A stretch of 45,522 nt of DNA, taken from positions 1 through 45,522 of IMG/VR virus record IMGVR_UViG_3300042906_001821; one strand, written 5' to 3'. This DNA is from a virus. Position numbers and translations under genes: made by a program. Positions 32,229 to 40,238 of the stretch are shown here, piece after piece (the stretch's first letter is position 1; each line of letters starts with the position of its first letter). Under the pieces are notes generated by a model. That model saw only the letters and a list, made by a program, of their open reading frames with translations, made no database searches and was not told where the DNA came from.

Positions 32229-33533
32229 TTACTTGGTGGCGGTGAGGGGACGCTTCCAGGCATCCGCCATCCGCGAGCGGTAGGTGTCTACCGGGGAGGC
32301 GGTGCCACGGCCGGCGCCTTTCAGGGCGTCCCGGAGGGAAGCGGTGCTGTCGGCGCGGTCTTCCTTGGTTTCGGGCTCGTCGCCTTCAGCCTCGGGAGCT
32401 TCTTCGCCGGCTTCTGCCTCTTCACCCTCGCCTTCTTCGCCGTCCTCGTCGGAGCGGGCGGCAAGGATGCCGTCCACCACGCCTTGGATGTAGGCGGGTT
32501 CAGCGTCCTCACGCGGCGCGTTGCCGGTGAGGTTCTCGAAGGCTTGGGTGTAGAGGCTGGCGTCGTCGATGCCGTCGAACTTGAAGTCCTCGGCGAAGGC
32601 GGGGGCCAGCTTTTGCAGGGTCGACAGACGAGCGGCGACGAGTTGGTCGAGCTCGGCGGTGTCGATGCGGGGAGAGCCGCTCTCCAGCTCAGCCATGCGC
32701 TCTTCGAGAGCGTCGGCCCGGCCTTCGGCGGCTTCTTTTTCGTAGGCGATGGAGTCGAGGTCGCCCTGGAGCGAGTCGAGCTTGGAGTTCAGCTCGTCGC
32801 GCTCGGCAGTAACAGCTTTGAGTTGGCGCTCCATGTCCCGTGCGAAGGACTGGACCGCCGTTGCTGCTTCTGCGGGCAGATCGATCTCCAGGCCGTCAAG
32901 TTTGACGGTGGCCATAACGGGAGATTCATGTGTACAGGGCTGGAGCGCCGACCCGGGAATTCGGGCCAGATCTGAGTCGAAGGCCACGGCGTCAGCCGCA
33001 TCCATGCGATCCAGAAGGAGACGTACCTCCGGGCCAGCCCGGCCGCGGGGGACGATGGCGATGTGGTTCACCCGGATGTTGCGCTGGATGCCGGCGTACT
33101 CCTCGCCCTCGGGGGTGAGACCGGGGGTGGGGTCGAAATCGACCTTGTAGCCAGCAGACACCTCGGTGGCGTCTTTGCGCTTGATCTTTTCGATGGCGTC
33201 CTGGTCGGTGACGACGAGGGCGACCTCCACGAAACCGTCGTTGTACCGGACTTGGCTACCGGAGTAGCCGATTTGGTACTGCTTGGTGTTCGCGGCGTCG
33301 AGAAGAACGGGCGGGTGACCCCACGTTGCGGGTTTCATGCCGAACGTGGAGAGCGAGTCAGGGCTGCTCACCTCCTCAGGGGGGCGATATTCCCGGACTT
33401 GGGATCCATCTGCACGCCGATAGAGCTGCGTGCCCGTGCGCGCTGCACGACACCAAACGCGGAGGTAACCCTCCTCGGTGGTTTCGCTTCCCGTAATGGG
33501 TGCGAAGTCGTAGCGAGAAACAGATGTTTCCAT
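32229..33533 (-). CDS. Prohead protease (DUF2213) fused to a scaffold-like region
   Basis: A 434-residue protein. Residues 40-175 match DUF2213: REYRPPEEVSSPDSLSTF, the GHPPVLLDA motif with H73, KDATEVSAGYKVDFD with candidate nucleophile S126, and IQRNIRVNHIAIVPRGRAGP with H157. After a linker, residues about 207-310 (MATVKLDGLEIDLPAEAATA then coiled coil) and a very acidic 350-400 region look like a scaffold. An internal ATG at 32915 could yield the scaffold alone, but no ribosome site is evident. It cuts the scaffold after capsid assembly. Confidence 0.85.
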   Translation of the reverse strand: METSVSRYDFAPITGSETTEEGYLRVWCRAARTGTQLYRRADGSQVREYRPPEEVSSPDSLSTFGMKPATWGHPPVLLDAANTKQYQIGYSGSQVRYNDGFVEVALVVTDQDAIEKIKRKDATEVSAGYKVDFDPTPGLTPEGEEYAGIQRNIRVNHIAIVPRGRAGPEVRLLLDRMDAADAVAFDSDLARIPGSALQPCTHESPVMATVKLDGLEIDLPAEAATAVQSFARDMERQLKAVTAERDELNSKLDSLQGDLDSIAYEKEAAEGRADALEERMAELESGSPRIDTAELDQLVAARLSTLQKLAPAFAEDFKFDGIDDASLYTQAFENLTGNAPREDAEPAYIQGVVDGILAARSDEDGEEGEGEEAEAGEEAPEAEGDEPETKEDRADSTASLRDALKGAGRGTASPVDTYRSRMADAWKRPLTATK

Positions 33534-33563
33534 GGGACCACATTACGGGTCCTGTTTGTAATG
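33490..33563. promoter_or_regulatory. CATTAC repeat cluster near the HTH gene
   Basis: CCCGTAATG at 33490-33498 is repeated in inverted form as CATTACGGG at 33541-33549, and a further GTAATG is at 33558-33563. The last two form a 6-bp inverted repeat with an 11-base spacer. They straddle the start of the protease (33533, minus) and lie 33-100 bases ahead of the plus-strand HTH gene. They are candidate operator sites for that regulator, which is inference. Confidence 0.35.
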
Positions 33564-33595
33564 AGTAGCCTTAAACGGTGAGCGAGTAGATCTCT

Positions 33596-33811
33596 GTGGC
33601 CATCCACAGGCAGTTGGCGATGTGTCGTCGCATTAAAGGCTTAAGGGTGCATGCTGGACTGACACAGATGCAGGCTGCAGAAGCGCTTTGTGTCAGTCAA
33701 GCTGCCTATAGCCGCTTGGAAAAGGGAGAAGTTGAGATCTCACTTACAAAGCTGTTCGTTTTAAGCGAGCTTTATGGCATTTCGCTCCACAAATTGATCG
33801 AGGGGATCTAG
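33596..33811 (+). CDS. Cro/CI-type helix-turn-helix regulator
   Basis: A 71-residue protein on the plus strand, inside the head gene cluster. GLRVHAGLTQMQAAEALCVS followed by QAAYSRLEKGEVEISLTKLF is a standard XRE-family HTH (residues about 16-65) and the protein consists of little else. Start is GTG 33596 or ATG 33620; neither has a strong ribosome site. Its stop codon shares bases with the stop of the convergent 67-residue gene (33808-33811). It probably represses or modulates the divergent protease and capsid genes. Confidence 0.8.
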   Translation: MAIHRQLAMCRRIKGLRVHAGLTQMQAAEALCVSQAAYSRLEKGEVEISLTKLFVLSELYGISLHKLIEGI

Positions 33812-34011
33812 GCGTTGTAGACCTCGGTGTGCCAAACGATGGCGCCCTCGGAGAGGAGGCGTTGGCGGATGTCAGCGGCCTCGTGGACGGGGCAGAGCAG
33901 GGTTTGGGCCCCGGCGAGGTTCCAGAACCAGATGCGGGTGTAGGCGTGCTCGGGTGGTCGGGCCGGTTTCACGTCGCTGTCCTGCACACGAGCTCGGGGA
34001 ACTGAGCTCAT
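33808..34011 (-). CDS. Small hypothetical protein
   Basis: A 67-residue protein starting MSSVPRARVQDSDVKPARPP. This ATG, rather than one upstream, avoids overlapping the 284-residue gene ending at 34022. The C-terminal half (AYTRIWFWNLAGAQTLLCPV then HEAADIRQRLLSEGAIVWHT) looks like a compact alpha/beta unit. It ends tail to tail with the HTH gene. The function is unknown. Confidence 0.55.
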   Translation of the reverse strand: MSSVPRARVQDSDVKPARPPEHAYTRIWFWNLAGAQTLLCPVHEAADIRQRLLSEGAIVWHTEVYNA

Positions 34012-34021
34012 TGTGTGGAGG

Positions 34022-34876
34022 TCAGCCCAGCGGTGTTCCGAATGGGCGTTGGCGGGCGGGATCGATGTAGGTCGTGGCGTACTGGTGGATGTAGTTGTCG
34101 CGCCGATCAGGGAAGCGAGGCTTGCGGTAGCCGGGCTCGTGTTTGCGGCGGAGCGCTTCAAGGGTCAGGTTGTGCCGGCGGATGCCACCGGGGATGCCGG
34201 TGTTCTTGAGAGCTTTCTTGGCCTCGTTGAACGCCTTGGGGGTCAGGCGCATCGAGGGGTCGGGGGCGGTGGCTTTGTGGACGGCCTCGGTGACGGCGCG
34301 TTGCGCTGTGCGGCGAAGTGCAGCGGGGCTACCAAGGATCGCCTTGCGACTGCCCTTGAAGGTCAAGGCTGCAACGGCACCGGCGGTCAGGCCAGCGGCG
34401 ATGGCTTTACCGGTGGGGAAGGCGCCGCGTTTGTGGCAGGTCTTGCCTCGGGCGATGTGGCCCTGGCCGCAGGCTTGGCCATCGGCATCGCGGCGGCTGG
34501 TCTTGCCGGAGCACTTCCACTTCGCCCGGGACAAGCAGAGCGGGGTGTTCTTCTCAGCGCCGGAGCAGTCGTAGCCCTCGGATTTCATGTCACCGAAGCT
34601 GCGGGCGCAGTAGCGGTCGCCTTTGTCAGTGCCAGGAGCGATGCGGTAGCCCTTGGCGCCATAGCGGACCTTGTTCTTGCGGCCGGTCTCGGGGTTGGTG
34701 ACGACCTTGGTGTACTTCTTGTCGTCCTCGGTGTCCTTCTGAGCGCGGGGCTTGGCTACGCCCGAGGAGGCGGGAACGCAGTTGGGCACCTCACGCTTGC
34801 CCTTGCGCTTCATCCCGACCTGGACGTAGCCCTTCCAGCAGGCGTCGATGCGGACGGTGGCCGGAGTCAGGGCCAT
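34022..34876 (-). CDS. Cys-rich head-region protein with membrane-like helix
   Basis: A 284-residue basic protein. The N-terminus (DACWKGYVQVGMKRKGKREV then PNCVP) is a segment type I know from T4-like phages. YGAKGYRIAPGTDKGDRYCA, RSFGDMKSEGYDCSG and LCLSRAKWKCSGK add paired cysteines. Residues 136-149 are CGQGHIARGKTCHK, followed at 157-173 by a hydrophobic helix (AIAAGLTAGAVAALTF). The CGxGxIxxGxxCxK motif recurs in the next upstream gene. The C-terminal 100 residues are basic. It may be an internal head or ejected protein. Confidence 0.65.
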   Translation of the reverse strand: MALTPATVRIDACWKGYVQVGMKRKGKREVPNCVPASSGVAKPRAQKDTEDDKKYTKVVTNPETGRKNKVRYGAKGYRIAPGTDKGDRYCARSFGDMKSEGYDCSGAEKNTPLCLSRAKWKCSGKTSRRDADGQACGQGHIARGKTCHKRGAFPTGKAIAAGLTAGAVAALTFKGSRKAILGSPAALRRTAQRAVTEAVHKATAPDPSMRLTPKAFNEAKKALKNTGIPGGIRRHNLTLEALRRKHEPGYRKPRFPDRRDNYIHQYATTYIDPARQRPFGTPLG

Positions 34877-34879
34877 GGC

Positions 34880-35869
34880 TCAGATGGCGAGTTGGTCGAG
34901 CTCGGGGGAGAAGCCGGCGGCGTAGACCGAGTCGCGGCGGCCGGGGCGGTTGTACATCCGCTCGAACTGTGATTTGGCTGTGCGATAGGTGACGTTGCTC
35001 TTGGCAGCGGCGGCGCGACCTACCAAATTTGAGACTCCCCGTTTAAGTCCTGCGGTCGATGGTTTAGGGACGCTGAGTCCTTTGGTGTAGCCACCCCCAA
35101 GCAGATGACCGGCTCCTATAGCTGTTGCTCCAGCTCCGATTGTCTTCAGTCCTTCTTGTTGAAGCACCTTGTTTTTGGTTCGTGCTCCTTTTGCCGCAAT
35201 ACCCGCACCGGCTAAAGACGCAAATGCACCTTCGCGTTGCAGGGCTTTAGAGGCCCCGGCAAAGTTCCCACGCAGTGCATTGACTGCCACTTGTCCGTAG
35301 CTGAATGCAGTGCCAGCACCGCCGGCGATGATTGCTGCATTCTCAAGCGCGCCACGGACGCGGCCACCTTTACCTTGAGGTGCTTGAGCTTTCTGCGCCG
35401 TGCCCTTGGTGCATTTTTCGCCCTCGGAGATCGAGCCGGCACCGCACTTGAGGTCCAGGCGCTCAGCGGCGTCGAGCCGAGAACGGATGTAGGCGCGGGA
35501 GCGGTGCTGGATGCCAAGATCGCAGGCCGCGAGGTACTCCTGCGGGCTCAGGGCATCGTTGCAGTCCATCTTTTTGGCGTAGCTGCCGTCCTTCATGGAC
35601 TTGCCGCAGCTGCCGTCGCAGGAGGCTTTGCCCTTACGGCCCTTGCCCATGCATCCGCACTCGGCATCCATCGGGGCTTTGGTGTTCTTCGCGCCTTTGG
35701 CACTGCGCTTGCGGGAGTGAGGCTTGGCGCCGTCCATCTCTTCGGTGCCCATCTCCTCTTCCTCTTCGCCCTCGGGGTTGATTTCGATCTCGATGGAGGG
35801 CTTGCTCTTGTCGGCGCGGCCTTCGCGCAGACCCTTTTCGTAGGCGGCGGACTTCTTGGTGGCAGGCAT
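34880..35869 (-). CDS. Cys-rich head-region protein with Gly/Ala-rich segments
   Basis: A 329-residue protein. An acidic N-terminus (IEIEINPEGEEEEEMG) leads into a Cys-rich stretch (C71, C73, C84, C88, C103, C116). Residues 142-155 are CGAGSISEGEKCTK, then hydrophobic Gly/Ala-rich stretches at 174-198 (LENAAIIAGGAGTAFSYGQV), 215-227 and 243-258. The DNA for residues about 160-290 (35000-35400) is poorer in GC than its surroundings, hinting at a swapped domain. It may be an ejection or internal head protein, not provable here. Confidence 0.65.
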   Translation of the reverse strand: MPATKKSAAYEKGLREGRADKSKPSIEIEINPEGEEEEEMGTEEMDGAKPHSRKRSAKGAKNTKAPMDAECGCMGKGRKGKASCDGSCGKSMKDGSYAKKMDCNDALSPQEYLAACDLGIQHRSRAYIRSRLDAAERLDLKCGAGSISEGEKCTKGTAQKAQAPQGKGGRVRGALENAAIIAGGAGTAFSYGQVAVNALRGNFAGASKALQREGAFASLAGAGIAAKGARTKNKVLQQEGLKTIGAGATAIGAGHLLGGGYTKGLSVPKPSTAGLKRGVSNLVGRAAAAKSNVTYRTAKSQFERMYNRPGRRDSVYAAGFSPELDQLAI

Positions 35870-35903
35870 AGCGAGCAGGGCGCGTCCGCCCAGGCTGTAT
35901 AAG

Positions 35904-35916
35904 CCAGGCTATGGAG
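35904..35916 (-). promoter_or_regulatory. CTCCATAGCCTGG motif upstream of the 329-aa gene
   Basis: The motif starts 47 bases ahead of the ATG at 35869 on the minus strand. It is followed by CTTATACAGCCTGG, so that AGCCTGG is repeated directly with a 14-base period. It belongs to the CTCCATARC set and sits in a 52-base gap. Confidence 0.3.
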
Positions 35917-35921
35917 GGCCG

Positions 35922-36821
35922 TTAGAGCGGAACCGGCGCGATCTGCTCGAAGACGGCGGCCTTGTTCAGGGCAACAGGCTCGATGCGCGTTGCTTCCAAA
36001 GCACGGGCTACATCGCGCTGATGCGATTTCTGCATAGCTGCGTAGTCCGGGTCGAGGCTGTCGGCCTCGTTTGTCCAAGGGGCGAGGTAACAGCGGCAGC
36101 GCGGGTGCAGGGGGACGCGGATCTCTGGGCGGCGATAGATCTGGCCCGCTCTCGGGGCGCAATAGGCGCAGCTGCGGTCATCCGCCGTGGCGTAGTACAT
36201 CACCAGATCGATGCCCTGGGCGGCGTAGTACGTGTTGGAGGCGTCGTTGTAGGCCCGCAGGCTTTCGGTGCGGACGATGACGTCGGCGCGGGATTTCACA
36301 ACGCCGAGGCGAGAGCGCATGTCGTGGACGATGGCGTCGGTAGCGCGGCCTTCGACGATGCCCTGGGTGACGATCTCGGCAGCGCTGCTGGCGAAGGTCT
36401 CACCGTGTTTGCGTAGGAAGCCCCGGGCCTGGGCGGCGGAGGCGAAGGCGGCTTCGATGGGGATGGTTGCGTCGACGCGGGGGCCGGTTTGCACCAGGCC
36501 GGTGAGCTCGTCGGCGACGGTCAGGCCGTAGCGGCTCGCTGTTTGGACAAGGTTGCGGAAGATCCGGTCGTAGGCGTCGACGCGGTCGGGGCGGTAGGCC
36601 GGGACCAGTTGCCGGAACTCTTGGAGAAGGGCCAGGTTGCGCTGCGTGGGGTCAGCGGCTCCGGTACGCATGTGGATGCAAGCGCGGCGGACGAGGTTGT
36701 TGAAGCTGGTGTCGAGGACGCGGTTGAGCAGGCGCAGCGTGCCGTCCTCGGCTGTGCGCAGGGCCTGGTTGTAGCGCTCAACGACGTCCACGATTGCGCC
36801 CTGCGCTGCTGCCCCGAGCAC
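35922..36821 (-). CDS. Head morphogenesis protein, Mu F / SPP1 gp7-like
   Basis: A 299-residue protein. A long helical N-terminus precedes the MuF signature: VIVRTESLRAYNDASNTYYA, then YYATADDRSCAYCAPRAGQI and VPLHPRCRCYLAPW, in which the paired cysteines and His are typical for this minor head protein family. It sits two genes after the portal, as in SPP1. It starts with GTG and overlaps the stop of the 531-residue gene by 44 bases; an upstream ATG is not available. It probably binds the portal and is carried into the capsid. Confidence 0.85.
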   Translation of the reverse strand: MLGAAAQGAIVDVVERYNQALRTAEDGTLRLLNRVLDTSFNNLVRRACIHMRTGAADPTQRNLALLQEFRQLVPAYRPDRVDAYDRIFRNLVQTASRYGLTVADELTGLVQTGPRVDATIPIEAAFASAAQARGFLRKHGETFASSAAEIVTQGIVEGRATDAIVHDMRSRLGVVKSRADVIVRTESLRAYNDASNTYYAAQGIDLVMYYATADDRSCAYCAPRAGQIYRRPEIRVPLHPRCRCYLAPWTNEADSLDPDYAAMQKSHQRDVARALEATRIEPVALNKAAVFEQIAPVPL

Positions 36822-38373
36822 GACGAATGCCGGTGAAGCCGAACTCGGTGCGGAGCACCTCGAACGCTTCGGCAGGACCGATGCGGCGTCCAGTCAACTC
36901 AGTGGCCGCCTGAGTTGCGAGGCGGTCGGTTACGGAGTAGGTGCTGCCCCGCGTGCCGACAACACGGGTGGCGTAGAAAGCGCTGCTGATCAGTTCGCTA
37001 TGCCCCTCGCCAGCGATGCGGGCGCCGAGGCCCAGTTGATTGGAGAGGTAGCGTCCACGAACGGTATCGGCAGTTTTGATCAGCTCACTAAGCCCAGCAG
37101 CTCGCTGCTCTTTGGTGATGGTGGGAGCACCAGCACTGTTGGAGAAAATACTTCCAAGCTCCTTGTAATAGGAGTCAAAGCCTTTGACGGTGGCGCTGTA
37201 GAGCCGATCAGTGGTGCCCTTGGGCGTACTTTTCATGACGGCGCTCAGGTGTTTCTGCACGTCCTCGGTCATTTGAGTGCCATAGCCACCTGCCCGAGCC
37301 AGGCGCGTTGTGAAATCAGTGATTTCGTCATCGGTCAGGGCCTTTTTACCAATCCCGAAGCCCTGTTGTTTGGCCAGAGCGGTCAGGCTCTGCTTCTCCT
37401 CGGTGAAGTAATTCGTTAGCGCCCTTTTGATCGAGGACGTGTCCTTGGCATCGGCAGTCGAAAAACTGAACTGACGCTGGAGAAAGCTCTGAGCTGAGGC
37501 TTCAGCGAAGACGTTTTCCTTGTTCCGGCCGACATTGGCATTCCAGAAAGCAGCGCGATGTCGTGCTGCCCACTCAGCGTGGTTATTGGAAGGGCTGTTG
37601 TTGACGGTGTTGAGCGCGCTCGAAAGGGCGCTGTGGGCATTGCGGTGCGTTGAGGTCAGGGGTGTATCCGCCAGCCCTGCGGGGTTGAGATCTCGAAGCC
37701 GCTCGACCTGAGAAGTCGGTCCCCAGTTGGTGGAACGCGCAATCTGGAAGGCGTTTTGATCGCGGAAACCCGAGGCCGCAGCTTGAACTGCTTGGCGGCG
37801 AGGACCGAGGATGGGAACGGCGCCCAAAACGCGCTCGACGCCATCGTCAATGGCGGTTTTGACGTTTCGGCCAAACGTGGTGCGCAGGAACGTGGGGTTG
37901 TTGATGCCTTTTCGGAAGGCGTAGCCAAGGCTTGCGACACCGAGCACAGCGCCAATCGCAGCACCATGCTTTTCCAGGTTTTGGCGCAACTGTTTTTTCT
38001 GCTCCAGATTGTTGCCGGGCACGAGCTTTACGACACCGCGCTCGATGGCGCCACGGCCTCGCTGAACTCGGGCTGGATTGCCCTGCAACACACCACGACG
38101 AACTTCGGTCAGGCCGCGTTGGACAGAGGCGGCACCCTTCAGAGGGTCAAAGCTGTGAACACGGAGTTCTGAATTGGTGCCCTGCCCTTTGAGACGGCAA
38201 TCCCAGTTCGGAGGGATGCAGCGCCCACCACATTTGACATTGGGAGGCAAGCACTGAACATTGCGGCGATTGGTTTTGCCAGTGCCAGTCGCTGCAAACC
38301 CTCGCAGGTCGTTGCGCTGCTGCGCTGCCAGGTAAGCCGCGGTGCGGATGGTGGATTGCTCTTGGCTGTCCAT
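36778..38373 (-). CDS. Large Cys-motif protein downstream of portal
   Basis: A 531-residue protein starting MDSQEQSTIRTAAYLAAQQR, with its ATG overlapping the portal stop (TGATG). Residues 41-62 contain C41-x6-C48-x3-C52-x6-C59 (CLPPNVKCGGRCIPPNWDC), followed by a hydrophobic Gly/Ala-rich helix at 137-153 (GAAIGAVLGVASLGYAF). The remaining ~370 residues are helical, with no family I recognise. The coding region is poorer in GC than flanking genes, suggesting separate origin. It may be an ejected or internal head protein, or a cargo module. Confidence 0.65.
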   Translation of the reverse strand: MDSQEQSTIRTAAYLAAQQRNDLRGFAATGTGKTNRRNVQCLPPNVKCGGRCIPPNWDCRLKGQGTNSELRVHSFDPLKGAASVQRGLTEVRRGVLQGNPARVQRGRGAIERGVVKLVPGNNLEQKKQLRQNLEKHGAAIGAVLGVASLGYAFRKGINNPTFLRTTFGRNVKTAIDDGVERVLGAVPILGPRRQAVQAAASGFRDQNAFQIARSTNWGPTSQVERLRDLNPAGLADTPLTSTHRNAHSALSSALNTVNNSPSNNHAEWAARHRAAFWNANVGRNKENVFAEASAQSFLQRQFSFSTADAKDTSSIKRALTNYFTEEKQSLTALAKQQGFGIGKKALTDDEITDFTTRLARAGGYGTQMTEDVQKHLSAVMKSTPKGTTDRLYSATVKGFDSYYKELGSIFSNSAGAPTITKEQRAAGLSELIKTADTVRGRYLSNQLGLGARIAGEGHSELISSAFYATRVVGTRGSTYSVTDRLATQAATELTGRRIGPAEAFEVLRTEFGFTGIRRARGSSAGRNRGRR

Positions 38374-40205
38374 CAGTACGCCTCCCAACCGGCACGAAGT
38401 GCTTCGAGTTCGCCCTCGGGGACAGGGGAGAGCCCTGCCACAGTCTGCCGAGGGAAGAAAGTCGCCACGGCGCTGCGGGCGGCGCGCATTGAGGCGAAGC
38501 CGGTGGCGTAGGGCCCGTCGACGAGGGCGCCGTCGCAGGCGAAGCGGGCTCGGTAGAGCTTGTAGGCCCGGGTGCGATTGGGCCCGAAGATCATCAGCGG
38601 GGCCGAGCTGCTGGCATCGGTGCGCTGGCCATCGGGACCGACGAGGTAACCAGCGCGGATGTCACCGCTGCGGTGCGTTACGTGGATACGTAGGCCCTGG
38701 GCTTCGTAGCGGTCGAAGGCGTCGGTCTTGGCGGTTGGGCTGGGTTGCGGGGCGTCGTCCTCGGGTTCTTCGGGGTCTTCCTGTTCAGCAGCGGGCTGCT
38801 CGGGCGGGACGAGAGCGGCCTGAGCCTGCGCCTCGTAGCCCATCATCTGGCTCTGGAACTGGGCGTCCGTGGTCGCGATCAGCTGCTCGGTGACCGCCGG
38901 GTTGAGCGTCGTCTCCAGGGTGTATTCGGTACCGCCGAAACGGGCTTCGCGCACTTCCAGCGGGTTCAGCACACCGAGGTTGATGTACTGGGCGTCGACC
39001 TGGGCCATTTGCAGGCGCAGGGCGGCGTCCTCGGCTTCGGTCTGCGTGAAGACGTTGGGGAAGTGGACCGTCCAGGAACGCGGGGCACGGCCTCGGGTGG
39101 GACCTTCCTTGGAGAGGAAGATGTACTGGAAGACTTCGGTGATCGGGGTGCGGCAGTAGACCTCCTGCCACTGCTCGACCAGGGAGGCCCAGACCCGCTC
39201 CTCGAAGCGACCCTCTTTGCCGAGGCCACCGGGGGAGTCGCCCATCAGGATCGAGGCCGGCCAGCCAGTGGCGGCTTGGAGGTCCTTGATGAAGGGATCC
39301 GTGGCGGAGGCGATGTTGCTCAGGGCGCGGTTGAGGAACTGCAGGTCCTCTTCCACGTCGACGACCATGCCGCCGTAGACGGAGCGGCTGAGGCTGTTGG
39401 CTTCGAGGCGTTTGCGCAGATCGCCCTCGTTGCCGGAAGCGATGCGCTGGAACAGACCGGGGATCTTGTGGACGAACAGGTCGGCGTCCGTCGTCATCGA
39501 CTCCAGGCCGGCCATTGCCGACTCGTAGCGCTTGTACGCCTCCCAGATCAGCTGGAGGACGGATTGGCCCCAGCCGGTGTTGCGGACGCGGACGTTCCAG
39601 GGCAGGTACAGGCCGTCGAAGCGGGCGATCCGGCTGCTGTGGATGCGGACGTTGACGTAGGAGCCCTGCTGGTCGGGGGTCAGGCGCTGGCTGGTGGTGA
39701 TCCGGTAGTGCGAGGGCTTCGAGTAATCGGTGATCGAGAAGTCCTCGGGGATCAGCTCGTGACGGGATAGGGGCACGTAGCCACGGATGGCGCGGATGCG
39801 CTCAGGCTCGACAGGCTCGGCTGGGTCAAGGCCGTCGTCGATCAGCAGGACCAGGCCGGCGCCACCGTAGAGACGCTGGAGCTTGACGACCTCGGCCAGG
39901 GCGTGGTGAAACTGCGTCGCCTTCAGGAACTCTTCGAACCCGGCGATCAGATCGTTGGCGTTGGCCTCGTCATCGGTGCCGAGGGTGATCGTGGGGTGGT
40001 GCCGGAGGATCTCGTCGCCGATGGCGTCGACGTAGCGGCGAGGGATTCCGTGGCTGTAGAGAGCTTCAAGTTCTGCTTCTCCAAGGAAAGCCTTTGCGCC
40101 TATAGCCGTAGAAACTGTCTTGTCTCTCGAAGGAACTCCCATTCCAGTGAGAATGTTTACGAGTGCCCCGTCGTTCCGGAACTCTTCAGTAGCTGCGTTG
40201 GCCAC
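38373..40205 (-). CDS. Portal protein (DUF1073-like)
   Basis: A 610-residue portal. DGALVNILTGMGVPSRDKTV then ELEALYSHGIPRRYVDAIGD is the DUF1073 entry. The core continues with LQRLYGGAGLVLLIDDGLDP, GWGQSVLQLIWEAYKRYESA, ATGWPASILMGDSPGGL and a long helical VFQYIFLSKEGPT...TEAEDAALRLQMAQ stem. After an acidic Pro/Gln linker (about 465-505), the last 105 residues (LRIHVTHRSGDIRAGYLVGP, FACDGALVDGPYATGFASMR) are an extra domain of unknown role. It starts with GTG; an ATG 21 codons on would cut into the conserved start. Confidence 0.88.
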   Translation of the reverse strand: MANAATEEFRNDGALVNILTGMGVPSRDKTVSTAIGAKAFLGEAELEALYSHGIPRRYVDAIGDEILRHHPTITLGTDDEANANDLIAGFEEFLKATQFHHALAEVVKLQRLYGGAGLVLLIDDGLDPAEPVEPERIRAIRGYVPLSRHELIPEDFSITDYSKPSHYRITTSQRLTPDQQGSYVNVRIHSSRIARFDGLYLPWNVRVRNTGWGQSVLQLIWEAYKRYESAMAGLESMTTDADLFVHKIPGLFQRIASGNEGDLRKRLEANSLSRSVYGGMVVDVEEDLQFLNRALSNIASATDPFIKDLQAATGWPASILMGDSPGGLGKEGRFEERVWASLVEQWQEVYCRTPITEVFQYIFLSKEGPTRGRAPRSWTVHFPNVFTQTEAEDAALRLQMAQVDAQYINLGVLNPLEVREARFGGTEYTLETTLNPAVTEQLIATTDAQFQSQMMGYEAQAQAALVPPEQPAAEQEDPEEPEDDAPQPSPTAKTDAFDRYEAQGLRIHVTHRSGDIRAGYLVGPDGQRTDASSSAPLMIFGPNRTRAYKLYRARFACDGALVDGPYATGFASMRAARSAVATFFPRQTVAGLSPVPEGELEALRAGWEAY

Positions 40206-40238
40206 GACGGTGAAAGCGTGGGAGTTCAGTTCAAATTT

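Noticed and set aside
38373-38700. Portal C-terminus as an anti-CBASS Acb1-like phosphoesterase
   Set aside because: DUF1073 proteins are sometimes labelled Acb1-like, but only one HxT-like motif (HVTH) is visible and no second one follows, so a two-histidine phosphoesterase is not supported.
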